A stretch of DNA of 64,000 nucleotides, taken from the NCBI RefSeq assembly GCF_018987265.1, contig NZ_CP076854.1:2046001-2110000 (forward strand), written 5' to 3'. This DNA comes from Rhizobium sp. WYJ-E13 (GTDB lineage Bacteria > Pseudomonadota > Alphaproteobacteria > Rhizobiales > Rhizobiaceae). The notes beneath the pieces are model-generated. The model did not search any database and was not told the DNA's origin. It worked only from the letters and a program-made list of their open reading frames with translations. Below, piece after piece: positions 33,968-43,500 of the stretch. Both the position numbers and the translations under genes were made by a program. Within the stretch, counting starts at the first letter, position 1. Each line of letters opens with the position of its first letter.

Positions 33968-36457
33968 TTATTTTCGATCGAGCCTGCGATAATATCTCTT
34001 CTGACCGTTCGCTGGGTCAGTATAGGTGAAGCAATCCGCGAGGCTGTCGATGCTTTGCAGGACACCTAGCAGAGCGTAGGCATTGAAGAGGGTCCCCGCG
34101 CCGGTCTCGTAGTGGCTGACGAAATTGCCCATGATCGACGGCGCATGGTGGTTTTGCAGATCGGCGATTTGCTGGGGTGCCAGGATGCACCGGTTCGCGG
34201 CCTGATACAGTGTCACGGCCTCGGTGATCGCATCGATGTATGTCGACAACGTCCGTTTGTCACCTCGCGTTGCGTAGTCAGGTGGAACGGGGATCTCGAG
34301 TTTCGATATCACCTGTCCCAGCTTGTATTCGAGATATTGGCGGAGGAACGGCGCGCCGATATCGAGTTGACCCGCATTGAGGTACTGAAGTGCCTGGGCC
34401 CTGAGGCGGTCCGCCTCCTGTAATGATACCATGAGTCGGCCCTTCGGCGGCATTCCTTGAAGTTTCTGGTGATGCCAATCAGTCGTGCCGTTGAGCTTGT
34501 CAAAATACTTTTCCAGGCTCGTGTCGTGGCTGAGGATAATAAACTGCAAACCGTCAGGCACCGCGCCGTAACGCAACAGCGTACGCATCCCGTCCATCAA
34601 CGCGAACTGATGCCCAGCGTCAAAGCTCGACGTTACGTCGTCAAGCACCATGAAGCGCGGGGCGCCGCTATGCTTTATCGCGGCCGCCAAGAAAATCGAA
34701 GCAGCCACAGCATTGCGATAACTCTCTGAGAGCAACGCCCGTGCGCTAAGATCGTGCAAACCAAAGAAATCCGCGAGCGTGAGGTCCACATTTTCGCTAT
34801 TTTGGGCCCGTATCAGCGTTGGCTTGACGTCCGGCCCGCCGCGCACAAAGTTGACGAATAGCTCCTGACATGAGGTCTGGATCTCACCGATCCGCTCGTT
34901 CGCCAACGTCGCCTCCGCGTCGGCGAACGCTTGGCCAGCCTGGGTGATGAACGACTTCCAGCGGTTAAGGAGCTTAAGCTTGTCCTGCTTCGCCTTCAAG
35001 CTCGGCTCCGCGGTTTCGTATTCGAGCACCGCATCGCGGAACTGCTTTGCGAAACTGAGCGTACGAGTTACCTGCACAAGCGAGGGCGGCAGTTGCGCTT
35101 GCAGAGTGGCAGTCTCCTCTTGCGCGCGCTCCAGAGCGCCAGCGCGGAGCTTCTCAAGGTCGGATAGCCGATCACTGATTTTCTCCAGATCAGCAGTCGT
35201 CACCTCACCCTTCTTTACCGCAAGATCGAAGGCCACGTGCAGCCGATCACTCGTACCAATCGCCATGGCCGGTGCCTCTTCGATCTGGCGAAGCTTGGCG
35301 ATCCCCGGCGCTGTCGAAACCTCCTTTGCGAGTTCGACGCCGAGTTGGGCAGCCGTGTCATAAAGGGCAATCTTGCCCTCCAATCTGGGCTTCAACGGCG
35401 CTTCGCTCTTTGCCTCGCAGACGGGGCATTGATTTGGATCGTGCCAGTCAGTTCCCGTAACAACCGCCAGCGCATCCTTCAATAGAGTGTGCAGCGCCTC
35501 AGCGCCGACGGCACGCACTGCCTCATCTCGTCTCTTCGCGAGATCGATAAGCCGATCGACATCGCTGCCATCTGCACCCACAACAGAGATCGCCGATAGC
35601 GAAGCCACCGCTCCCGTCAGCGAATCGAGCGTCTTTCGTGCCTCCCCACCTTCCTCCCTCTCGATTGCCTTCTCTGCAGCGTCGAAATCGAGGTCCATGA
35701 CCGAGCCCTCATCCAAAAGTGGCTTGAGCAATGCGATACCGGACAATGCGGCAGTGACGGCGGTCTTCAAATCAGCGAGCTTGTCGATGGCGGCGCCGCC
35801 TACACCCGCGACTTCGTCGTGAGCGGCAATGACGCGTCTTTCAACGCCGCTCAGCGCACGCGCGGCGGTAGTCACCTCCGCGTCTAGCATAGAAAGGCCG
35901 AGATCGCTGTTGATGTTCTGCGTCCTCTTCGAACCGTCGAGCGCTTGGCGGAGCCTGGAATAACGGCTTAGCCCCACCAGCGATGCGAACGACCGACCCC
36001 GATCTAACGCCGAAATGTCGACCAGATTGGCAAATCGGCCGTAATCGACAAGGACAAAATCCTCCTGCAAGCTCACGAGGAACTGCTGCGGATCCGCATG
36101 CCCGCTCGGTGATGTCACCAGACGCGCGCCGTTGGCCGCACGCGTTACTTTGATCGTAACATCTGCTGTCCCGTCATCGCTCACGAAGGTTAGGTCGATC
36201 GTCGCCTGCTGACCGGGATGAAATTTGTTGACGATATAGCTGTCGCCTTGTTCGGCGTCCTGCATTGCCTTCAGGCGTGGAACTGTGCCGTAAATGGCGT
36301 AATGAATGGCTTCGAAGATAGAGCTCTTCCCGACACCATTTGGCGCGTGCAGCGAGTTGACGGCGTCGGGTTTAAATTTGAGTACAAGCGGGTCGCCGTC
36401 GTTATTGATGCCGCGAAAGCCCTCGATTGTCAGGGCACCGAGAAAATAGCGGGTCAC
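33968..36457 (-). CDS. SMC/Rad50-like ATPase
   Basis: An 829-residue protein. Walker A APNGVGKSS at 38-46, coiled-coil arms about 190-340 and 420-530, a CPVC zinc-hook-like motif at 344-347, an ABC signature-like LSESYRNAV near 576-584, Walker B FMVLDDV at 602-608 and the H-loop ILSHD at 641-645. A helical C-terminal extension of about 180 residues is not recognised. The small gene upstream overlaps it by ATGA, and a broken HD gene follows. SMC-like ATPases with small partners occur in anti-plasmid and anti-phage systems; which one this is I cannot say. Confidence 0.8.
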   Translation of the reverse strand: MTRYFLGALTIEGFRGINNDGDPLVLKFKPDAVNSLHAPNGVGKSSIFEAIHYAIYGTVPRLKAMQDAEQGDSYIVNKFHPGQQATIDLTFVSDDGTADVTIKVTRAANGARLVTSPSGHADPQQFLVSLQEDFVLVDYGRFANLVDISALDRGRSFASLVGLSRYSRLRQALDGSKRTQNINSDLGLSMLDAEVTTAARALSGVERRVIAAHDEVAGVGGAAIDKLADLKTAVTAALSGIALLKPLLDEGSVMDLDFDAAEKAIEREEGGEARKTLDSLTGAVASLSAISVVGADGSDVDRLIDLAKRRDEAVRAVGAEALHTLLKDALAVVTGTDWHDPNQCPVCEAKSEAPLKPRLEGKIALYDTAAQLGVELAKEVSTAPGIAKLRQIEEAPAMAIGTSDRLHVAFDLAVKKGEVTTADLEKISDRLSDLEKLRAGALERAQEETATLQAQLPPSLVQVTRTLSFAKQFRDAVLEYETAEPSLKAKQDKLKLLNRWKSFITQAGQAFADAEATLANERIGEIQTSCQELFVNFVRGGPDVKPTLIRAQNSENVDLTLADFFGLHDLSARALLSESYRNAVAASIFLAAAIKHSGAPRFMVLDDVTSSFDAGHQFALMDGMRTLLRYGAVPDGLQFIILSHDTSLEKYFDKLNGTTDWHHQKLQGMPPKGRLMVSLQEADRLRAQALQYLNAGQLDIGAPFLRQYLEYKLGQVISKLEIPVPPDYATRGDKRTLSTYIDAITEAVTLYQAANRCILAPQQIADLQNHHAPSIMGNFVSHYETGAGTLFNAYALLGVLQSIDSLADCFTYTDPANGQKRYYRRLDRK

Positions 36458-36678
36458 GACTTTTCGCCCTCTAGGGGCTTCGACAGATTGTCGAGCGCGG
36501 TCAAAACAGCTTTATGAAACTCGCCAATCGTTGCGCGGTTCGGCGTTGCATCGCCACCTTTCTCAATAAGCCCCAGATTGTCGAACAGGATCTTCGCACA
36601 TTCGGGATCGAGCTTTTCCGCCTCCGCTTTAAACAGTGCGAGATTGTCGTCGAAAGAGTTATCGAGTTCAAACTTCAT
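36454..36678 (-). CDS. small acidic protein coupled to the SMC-like ATPase
   Basis: A 74-residue, mostly helical acidic protein (MKFELDNSFDDNLALFKAEA.. then AKILFDNLGLIEKGGDATPN). Its stop overlaps the ATPase start (ATGA), so the two should be made in balance. No family recognised; probably a regulatory or structural partner of the ATPase. Confidence 0.65.
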   Translation of the reverse strand: MKFELDNSFDDNLALFKAEAEKLDPECAKILFDNLGLIEKGGDATPNRATIGEFHKAVLTALDNLSKPLEGEKS

Positions 36679-37035
36679 GTGCGCGCCCTTCCCAATACGC
36701 TACGTCCGATGCCGTAAAAAACAGAACGCTCTATTTATAGTAGAAAATCGATTCGGCGAACATCCACCACTTCGGAATCAGCTATGAACAATCGCCAGCG
36801 TAGATTCAGTAAATAAAAGGCGGGAAGCTGGTGCGGGTGATCGCTACCTTTGGTGAGAATATTTCAAATAAATCTCTCCAGCGCGACTATCAGTCCGTGA
36901 AGGATGCAAATCGCATAAAGAAAATGCGGGTGAAGAGGTAGACCGACGAACAGCCGTCAACTGTTTCTGGCCGCTGGCTGTGCGTTGACCGCCGCGCGGG
37001 AACGCGGCAACCCCAACCTGTGGTCCTGGCATTCC
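36679..37035. other. intergenic region with possible promoter
   Basis: About 360 bp without a gene. On the minus strand a TATAAA (36734-36739) lies about 55 bp before the small acidic gene and may be its -10 element; the -35 is weak. The rest shows no recognisable feature. Confidence 0.4.
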
Positions 37036-37617
37036 TCAAACGATACCCCATGCCCGAAACCTCCCCAACTCCGTCATCTCCCTCAAACCGAGCTCCCGAA
37101 CAATGCGCCGCGCCGCCTGCGGCGTCACCTCCAGCGTTTTCGCCACCATCCCGGCCGACACCAATGGCTTTGCCATGACCAGCTCGACCAGTTCCGGCAG
37201 TTTTGAAGACGTTCGCCGTCCTTCCAGCTTCCTCTCAAACAGAGTGCGGGCCAAAACCAGTCGGTCATGTTCCTTCATGCCGATCTCGGCGGCCGCCAAA
37301 AGCCCATGGGCGATGGCCAACATCCGCGTCTCCCGATCGCGATGCCGGCGCCGATCGACGGGGACGGTTTTCAGGCCGAGATTGAGGGCGGCGAGATGGG
37401 CGCCGGTGGTGATGTCGGCCTGCCGCAGGATGGACGCGGCAAAAAGCCGGCCAAGCCAAGGGGCGTGCTGGAGGACGGCAAGCTCGTTCCAGGTATCGAG
37501 GGCGACGATCGCCTGCAGCACCGCCGGCAATCCTTCGGCCCGCCGCAACACGCTGCGCCATTCGTCGATCCGGGTGTCCTCATCCCAGTCAAGATCATAG
37601 ACGAGAGGATCTCGTTC
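37036..37617 (-). pseudogene. DUF1612 / RHE_PE00001-family protein, 3' fragment
   Basis: About 190 C-terminal residues, from [20 protein letters not shown] through [20 protein letters not shown] to a helix-turn-helix end ([25 protein letters not shown]). This is the DUF1612 plus HTH architecture of a rhizobial family; full proteins are near 370 residues. The 5' half is missing at the junction with the Tn3-family tnpA fragment near 37617. Confidence 0.75.
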
Positions 37618-37969
37618 GCGGGTACGGACGCATCTTCAGTCGATCGAAAAGCAGGACGAGATGTTCGCGCCGCGTCCGCGGACGCTCGAAGTACCGTTCG
37701 ATCTCACGATGATCGACACCGATCTGCCGCGCCAGAAACCGCAGGACGCCGAGAGGCAGGATCTCGCCATCCGCAAGCGGTCGGCCCAGGCATCGCAGTG
37801 TGGCCAGAACACAGGCAAGGCCCAGCCGGTTCGATGCCTTGTTCTGCCGCATGATCAGGTCGAGATCCGGCCTGTCCATTGTGTAATGTTTGGCGATCGC
37901 CCTTTCGTCGTCCGGGATGGTCGTCGCCTGTTGCCACCATGCCTCGCTGAGCAGTGCTCTTTGTGCCAT
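37595..37969 (-). pseudogene. tnpA: Tn3-family transposase, 5' fragment (DUF4158)
   Basis: 124 residues starting MAQRALLSEAWWQQ, with the Tn3 TnpA N-terminal DUF4158 pattern (LRFLARQIGVDHREIERYFE). The frame leaves family sequence at [10 protein letters not shown] and stops 9 codons later inside the DUF1612 fragment. A complete TnpA is about 1000 residues, so the element cannot transpose by itself. It is divergent from tnpR across a res-like region. Confidence 0.82.
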
Positions 37970-38020
37970 CTCTGATCTTCCAGTTTTCGTTGTGGAGAGT
38001 GCAGCGAACTGGAAAATGCG

Positions 38021-38123
38021 TGTCCGACAAACGGACGTTTGGCGGCGTCCACAGATATTGTCCGTAGACCTTGCCATTCGACGTCAAATCGGACATTGTC
38101 CGCTTTCAACGAGAAAACGGACA
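38021..38123 (+). promoter_or_regulatory. res-like resolution site between tnpA and tnpR
   Basis: TGTCCG/CGGACA half-sites recur: TGTCCG at 38021, CGGAC at 38032, TGTCCG at 38059, CGGACA at 38090, TGTCCG at 38097, CGGACA at 38118. Several inverted pairs in a 100-bp gap between divergent tnpA and tnpR genes is the layout of Tn3-family res sites, where resolvase binds and also represses both genes. Confidence 0.65.
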
Positions 38124-38134
38124 GATCACGCGTT

Positions 38135-38716
38135 ATGACCGCCATCGGCTATGCGAGGGTCTCGACCGGGGACCAGGATACAGCCTTGCAAATCGACGCC
38201 CTGCGCAAGGTGGGTTGCGAGAAGCTGTTTGAAGACACGGCTTCGGGTGTGAAGACCGATCGTCCAGGGCTGACTGAGGCGATCCGCTATGCTCGGGACG
38301 GCGACACGCTGACGGTCTGGAAGCTCGATCGTCTCGGCCGGTCGATGAAACACCTGATCGAAATCATCACCGAGCTGGAAGCCAAGGGCGTCGGTTTCCG
38401 CTCCATCACCGAAAACATCGATACAACGACATCCGGTGGCCGTCTCGTCTTTCACCTGTTCGGAGCGCTGGCCCAGTTCGAGCGCGATCTCATCCGAGAA
38501 AGAACCCGCGCCGGACTGCAAGCTGCAGAGGAGCGCGGCCGACGCGGTGGCCGACAAGTGGTCGTAACCCCGGAGAAACTTGCCAAAGCCCGTCAGCATC
38601 TGGCGGCCGGTTTGAACGTCCGGGAAGCCGCAGCCCGCGTGAAAATCGGCAAAACCGCCCTGTACGAAGCTCTCAGGGCCGAAAAAGCACCGACATCAAC
38701 GGTTAAACCAACCTGA
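38135..38716 (+). CDS. tnpR: serine resolvase, Tn3 family
   Basis: A 193-residue resolvase/invertase. S10 in GYARVSTGDQD is the catalytic serine; the core continues through VWKLDRLGRSMKHLI and ALAQFERDLIRERT, and ends in a Hin-like HTH (VREAAARVKIGKTALYEAL). I start it at 38135; the frame is open further upstream through the res site. It resolves cointegrates of the parent transposon. It appears intact although tnpA is broken. Confidence 0.92.
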   Translation: MTAIGYARVSTGDQDTALQIDALRKVGCEKLFEDTASGVKTDRPGLTEAIRYARDGDTLTVWKLDRLGRSMKHLIEIITELEAKGVGFRSITENIDTTTSGGRLVFHLFGALAQFERDLIRERTRAGLQAAEERGRRGGRQVVVTPEKLAKARQHLAAGLNVREAAARVKIGKTALYEALRAEKAPTSTVKPT

Positions 38717-38894
38717 GTTCCGGATACGTTCTCAAAAGCCGGACAGAATTACCACTTTCGTGTCGTGACGCCATCAGGCGCATTTCATAGGCCGTCCATT
38801 TTACCATGAACGTCGCCATGTTGCTCCCGAAGCCGCTTGGATCGAGCCCAGACGATGGAGGAGATTGACACTCTGCCTATCATCCCGCGGTTCG

Positions 38895-39614
38895 CTATAG
38901 CCCGGACGGACTGCGCTTGGAGAGTCGGTTGGGCACCACCGCGCCGTCCGCGTCGGCTCTCTGGATGATCGGCGGCGAGGCCGCAAGCCATGGTGCCTGT
39001 CGCACGCGCCGCATGGCCTGGGCGCGCCGGCAGATCTGCAGCTTACGGAGGATGTGGTGGACGTAGTGCTTCACGGTGGCGATGCTGATCGAGAGTTCGT
39101 TGGCGATTTCCTTGTTGGACAGGCCGTCGCCGATCAGTCTCAGCACCTGTCCTTCCCGATGTGTCAGGCCCTGGTCGAGGGCGTCGGCATCCTGGTCCGT
39201 CTCCCGGTTGAACAGGGCACGCAGCAGGCCCCCGGAGACTTCGGCGCTGCAGTTCAGCCTTCCCGCGAGCGCGTCGTGCATTGCCTGTCGCAGATGGTCC
39301 ACCGAGGCGTCGCGATCGACATAACCGATGAAGCCGGCGCGGCCGCAACGAATGATCTCCTGACGCTGTTCGACCAGGCCGAGCGCCACGAAGGCGATAT
39401 GGGGGAATGTCACCGTCGTGGCGCGCACTTCCCCGAGATCGATCCCCTGCGTGACGTCGATCAACGCGACCGTCGCCGCCGAGGTGGCGTGCGCGTGGCG
39501 AAGCGCCACGATATCGGAATAGATGCCCTGAAGGACGATATCGTCGTGCTGCCGAAGGCAGGCCGCCAGACCGTCACCAAATAATCGTATGGGAGTTACG
39601 ATTACCAATTTCAT
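38895..39614 (-). CDS. LuxR/NarL-type response regulator with atypical receiver
   Basis: A 239-residue protein. The receiver-like N-terminus lacks the usual acidic pair (it reads VTPIRLFGDGL), although a possible phosphoacceptor Asp is in ALIDVTQG; it may work without phosphorylation. The LuxR HTH is typical: LTHREGQVLRLIGDGLSNKE, then IATVKHYVHHILRKL. It lies next to the eCIS cluster on the same strand and may regulate it. The G tract forming its ribosome binding site is an 11-base homopolymer, which could slip. Confidence 0.82.
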   Translation of the reverse strand: MKLVIVTPIRLFGDGLAACLRQHDDIVLQGIYSDIVALRHAHATSAATVALIDVTQGIDLGEVRATTVTFPHIAFVALGLVEQRQEIIRCGRAGFIGYVDRDASVDHLRQAMHDALAGRLNCSAEVSGGLLRALFNRETDQDADALDQGLTHREGQVLRLIGDGLSNKEIANELSISIATVKHYVHHILRKLQICRRAQAMRRVRQAPWLAASPPIIQRADADGAVVPNRLSKRSPSGL

Positions 39615-39980
39615 GCCGCTCCCCCCCCCCCTCTATTTACCGTGGGAGTGCCGATTGGAAACTAGCCTGAAGGATTACCCCTGAAATGCTCGGGCTAATT
39701 GTCCAAAAGTATAAGTCATGGTCCGGAAAATGCAATCCCGGGACAGCTTGGAGTCGTTCTGTGTAGCAACCTAGATTCCGCGAAAGTTGAGCTTGCGCGG
39801 TTGTCCTATTTTTTTCAAAGTTAACCGTCCGAAGTCAGAGGTTGCGGCCGGAGACAATTCTCAGGTCTGAACGCACTGGATTTGTTGAAGAAAAACTTCA
39901 TGACGCTTCTTCCGGCCTTCTACCGACGATTGGATTTCTGCTTTCTTGGGTGTGGCTACACCTGCCGCCGGTCGAAAAGT
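39615..39980. other. intergenic region upstream of the regulator
   Basis: About 365 bp with no supported gene. It starts with the 11-C tract and should hold the regulator promoter. A 60-codon frame at 39882-40064 on the plus strand overlaps the immunity gene, lacks a ribosome binding site and is not called. Confidence 0.45.
39621..39631 (-). repeat. 11-base poly-C (poly-G on the coding strand) tract at the RBS
   Basis: A run of 11 C on the plus strand, 7 bp before the ATG of the LuxR-type regulator. On the coding strand it is the G-rich Shine-Dalgarno itself. Change in tract length would alter RBS-start spacing and thereby regulator output. It could also be a sequencing-sensitive position. 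Confidence 0.6.
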
Positions 39981-40529
39981 TCAGATCTGGGACAGAATTC
40001 CAAGGTGCTCACGTATCTTGACACGTCTGATTGTGTCGTCCGCTCCGCTGCCGCCGAGCTGTAGGGCTGGCTCGAACGCATAGCACTCGTCGCGATCGGG
40101 GGGTCCCAGCGCGGGGGCCATGCGCTTGTACTGGGATGATCGGAGAATTTTCTCCCTCACCTCTTCGTCGCACATGAGCATGAACATCACGACGATGTTG
40201 TCGGTCACGCGGCTGAGGCTTCCGTGATGGACGTCGAAGCTATAGGCGGCGCCGTCGCACCAGATATAGAGGTGTGCGAAGGCGGATCGGACGAATACGA
40301 CCGGCGTGCCTTTCTCGAATTCCGCAAGGTCGCCGATAATGTCGGAGAACTGCCCCGGATCGACCATCCACAGCAGGCGGTCGCCATAGGAGCACCAGCC
40401 ATTCTCGCGCCAAGCCTGAAGGATCTCTTCGGGGAGGAGGTCGGCATAGGCGGAAATCTGCTCGGCGCCCGGAATGATCCGGTCGTCGGCTGGGCCATAG
40501 AGTTTCTCGAAGTCCTCGAATGCGCTCAT
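39981..40529 (-). CDS. Tdi1-like immunity protein (GAD-like + DUF1851)
   Basis: A 182-residue protein. Residues 1-90 match a GAD-like domain (FEKLYGPADDRIIPG, LLPEEILQAWRENGWCSYGD, LLWMVDPGQF); the C-terminal half matches DUF1851 (VMFMLMCDEEVREKI; DECYAFEPALQLGG). This is the architecture of Tdi1, the immunity protein against the Ntox15 DNase Tde1 of Agrobacterium T6SS. It starts 22 bp after the DUF4157-Ntox15-like gene, so it should protect the producer from that toxin. Confidence 0.8.
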   Translation of the reverse strand: MSAFEDFEKLYGPADDRIIPGAEQISAYADLLPEEILQAWRENGWCSYGDRLLWMVDPGQFSDIIGDLAEFEKGTPVVFVRSAFAHLYIWCDGAAYSFDVHHGSLSRVTDNIVVMFMLMCDEEVREKILRSSQYKRMAPALGPPDRDECYAFEPALQLGGSGADDTIRRVKIREHLGILSQI

Positions 40530-40551
40530 CGCCTGTCCTTTCGGGTGGTCG

Positions 40552-43500
40552 TCATGCTTCCGTGAATGCGACTGCCTGGAGCTTCACATTGATCCTTTGC
40601 TTGGGCCAATCCTTCTTGTCGATCGCCTTGACGCCTGTCTCGATGTCTTCGACCTTTGTCTTCCACTGCGAGCCGATCGACGAATTGATGTAGCGGGAAC
40701 CGAGCTTCGCTATCGTGTTGAAGCCACCTGCAACGAGATCGGGCTCGTGCAGCGCCGCAAGACGGGCGAGCTGGAATTCGATCTCCGTGGGGGTCATATT
40801 ACGGGATTTGAGATCTTTCCGGTAGAGCTCGCGGACCTCTTCCTGCGGTACCGACGATCCGCGACCGCTCGCATCGTAGGACTTGCGGTTGTCCTTCCAG
40901 TCCTTCACCGAGATGACGTTCAAGCCGTCCTCCTGGCCCTTGAGCTGCTGGGAGTAAACCGACAGGATGTACTTGCCGGTGTTGCATTTGAAGTCGATCG
41001 ACACCTGCTTCATCGGCGTCAGGGTGCTTGCGGCAGCCGCGGCGGGCGTTCCGACGGTGATGATGCCCATGTTGCGCTCGAGCTTGGGATTGATCGCCGC
41101 ACTCACCCACCAGCTTCCGCCACGTTCGAAGACGTCTATCGACGCAAGGCCGTAGCGCGCCTTGATGCTGGCGAGGATTGGGATCAACAGGGGCTTGGTG
41201 AACCCGTTGCCCAGTCGCTTGGCCGCGGCCGTCGCCGCACTGGCGGCCAGGTCGAGCCGCTTCAGCGGATCCTTTGGCACGCCGGCCTGGACAATGCCCT
41301 TGCCGAGCTTCTTGGCCATTCCGACGATCCAGCCGATCAGCCAGTCCAGCGCCTTGTCTATCGGTGCGCGGATCTTGTTGATCACGCCCATGATCTTGTC
41401 CGCGACCTTGCCCAAGCCGGCGAAGCCGGCGAGGAAGTTGATCGCGAGCGACAGCAGGTTGGCGAGGATCCCCTCGACGCGTTGCGCGGCCGGGGCGATC
41501 TGGCCGGCGGCGATGGCCACGATCGAGTCGATGAAGCTTTTGACGACTTGGATGATCTGCGAGATCTTGTTCACGAAGACCATTACGGTGTCGTAGATCG
41601 ACAGGATCGCCGAAATGAATCCCGCTCCCGGTATGAACATCGAGATCAGCTTGGGGATCGCCTTCTTCACTACCGTGTCGACCACGAAGTCGGTGATGCC
41701 GCCTATGACCATGTCCTTGAGATTGGCGAGCTGCTCCTTGATGAGATCCCAGGCGGCGGCTGGCCCCTCGCGAACGAGCTTCACGACGATGTCGAAGCCG
41801 GTCTCCAGTGCCTTGACGACCGGCCCGCCCACGGCCGTTACCAGCTTGGCGCGGATATTGGCCCAGGTCAGGCCCAGGACCGAGAATGCGAACTTGGCGA
41901 TCTCGACGAGGGAGAATGCCTTGGGGATGTAGATCCCAGGAAGGGAGCCGGTCAGCCAGTCGATCAGCCCCGCCTTCAGATGCGTCAGGAAGTTGCCGGC
42001 GAAATCGGTGAAGCCGAGCTTGGCGGCCTTTACTAGATTGCCGACGAAAGGCAGGGGATTCTTGAGAATGCCCTTGAGCGCCGCACCCGTCTTCTTGACA
42101 TAGACGAGCGCGCCGGGGCTAACCACGTCGAAGACGATCTCGAGCAGTGTCCATGCCGCGCCGAGGCCCCAGCTGACGAACTGGCCGACAAAGCTGCCGA
42201 ACACGTTGACCAGCTTGCCGAAGGCCTTGAACGGCAGGACGAGGTCGCTGATGTCAAGCGCCTTGAGCGCGGCGATGAACAGGGCGGGGATCTGCGACAC
42301 AACGCCCTTGAGACTGGCCATCGCACCCTGGAACCAGGCCCAGATACGCGGCAGCGCCTTGGCCTTCTGGATGTTTTCCCAGATATCTTCCTGGCCGATC
42401 AGCTTGAGGAAGCCGCCCACGAAAGCTTCGGCCGTGGGCGCGACCTTCTCTCCCGTCACGGGGTCCTGGCCGAGCACTGCCTTGAGCAGGTCGTAGCCGC
42501 GCGTGCCCTCGGCCAGTTTGGCGAGAGGCATCAGCACGGCCTCGCGTATGAAGCCGAGTATGTCGCCGACAAGCGTCTTGCCGAAGGAGATGAGCCGGTC
42601 GATCGGTTCGGTGAAGATGCGCTTGCCGCGCTCCCAGACGTCGCCGGGGCTGAGGATGTCGCTCCAGCCCAATGAATCGAGGAATTTGGTCAGCGCCTGC
42701 TTGAGGGCGCCGCCCACCATGCCTAGCGAGCGGATGTGTCCCTCCGCCCAGGCGGCGACCTTCGCCAGGATGCCGTACTGGTCCAGCGCCTGCGCGATAA
42801 GCGCGCCGGTGATCGAAATGAGCTCCAGCATGCCCCTGAGTATGTTGGCGGTGCTGCGCTCGACGGGTGCCATGTTGATCGGATTGATTCCGAGCACGAT
42901 GGTCAGCAGCCGGAAGCCGGGAATGTAGTTGGCCTTGTCGGCGATGTAGTCGAGCGCGTCGCTCAGCCCGAAGCGCTGAATCTGCGGCTCGCTGCGCTCC
43001 GAGATGTCTGGTGCGGCGCTGCGCTGGACGGCGGCGCCCTGCTGGATCGTATGCGTCAGCTCGTGCGCGATTAGCTCCCGGCCGGACGAACTCTCCGGCT
43101 GGAACTGGTTGCGGCCGAAGAAGACGTGCTGGCCCACGGTAAAGGCATGGGCGTTGAGACTGGCGCTCTGCTCGGCGGCGGCATTTCCGGTATGGATGCG
43201 AACATTGCCGAAATTGGCGCCAAAACGCGGTTCCATGAAACTGCGAACGCTGGCCGGCAATGGCGCGCCGCCTCCCGCCGGCGAGATGGCCGTGGTCAGA
43301 ACCGGTGGCGCGGCGGGGCGGGCCGCACGCTGGATCGGGGTCTTCCTTGCGTCCTCGTCCGGCTTGACGGCGGGCTGGGCCTCCCTGGCGGCACGTTGCA
43401 CGACCTGTTTCTTCTTGCTCTGCTCCTCCGGCCTGATCGCCGGCGCCTTTGCAGGGGCCTTCGCGGGCTCGCCCATTTGGACGATCTTGCGCGCGGTCCG

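Noticed and set aside
39882..40064. 60-codon plus-strand frame
   Set aside because: Overlaps the end of the Tdi1-like gene on the other strand and has no ribosome binding site.
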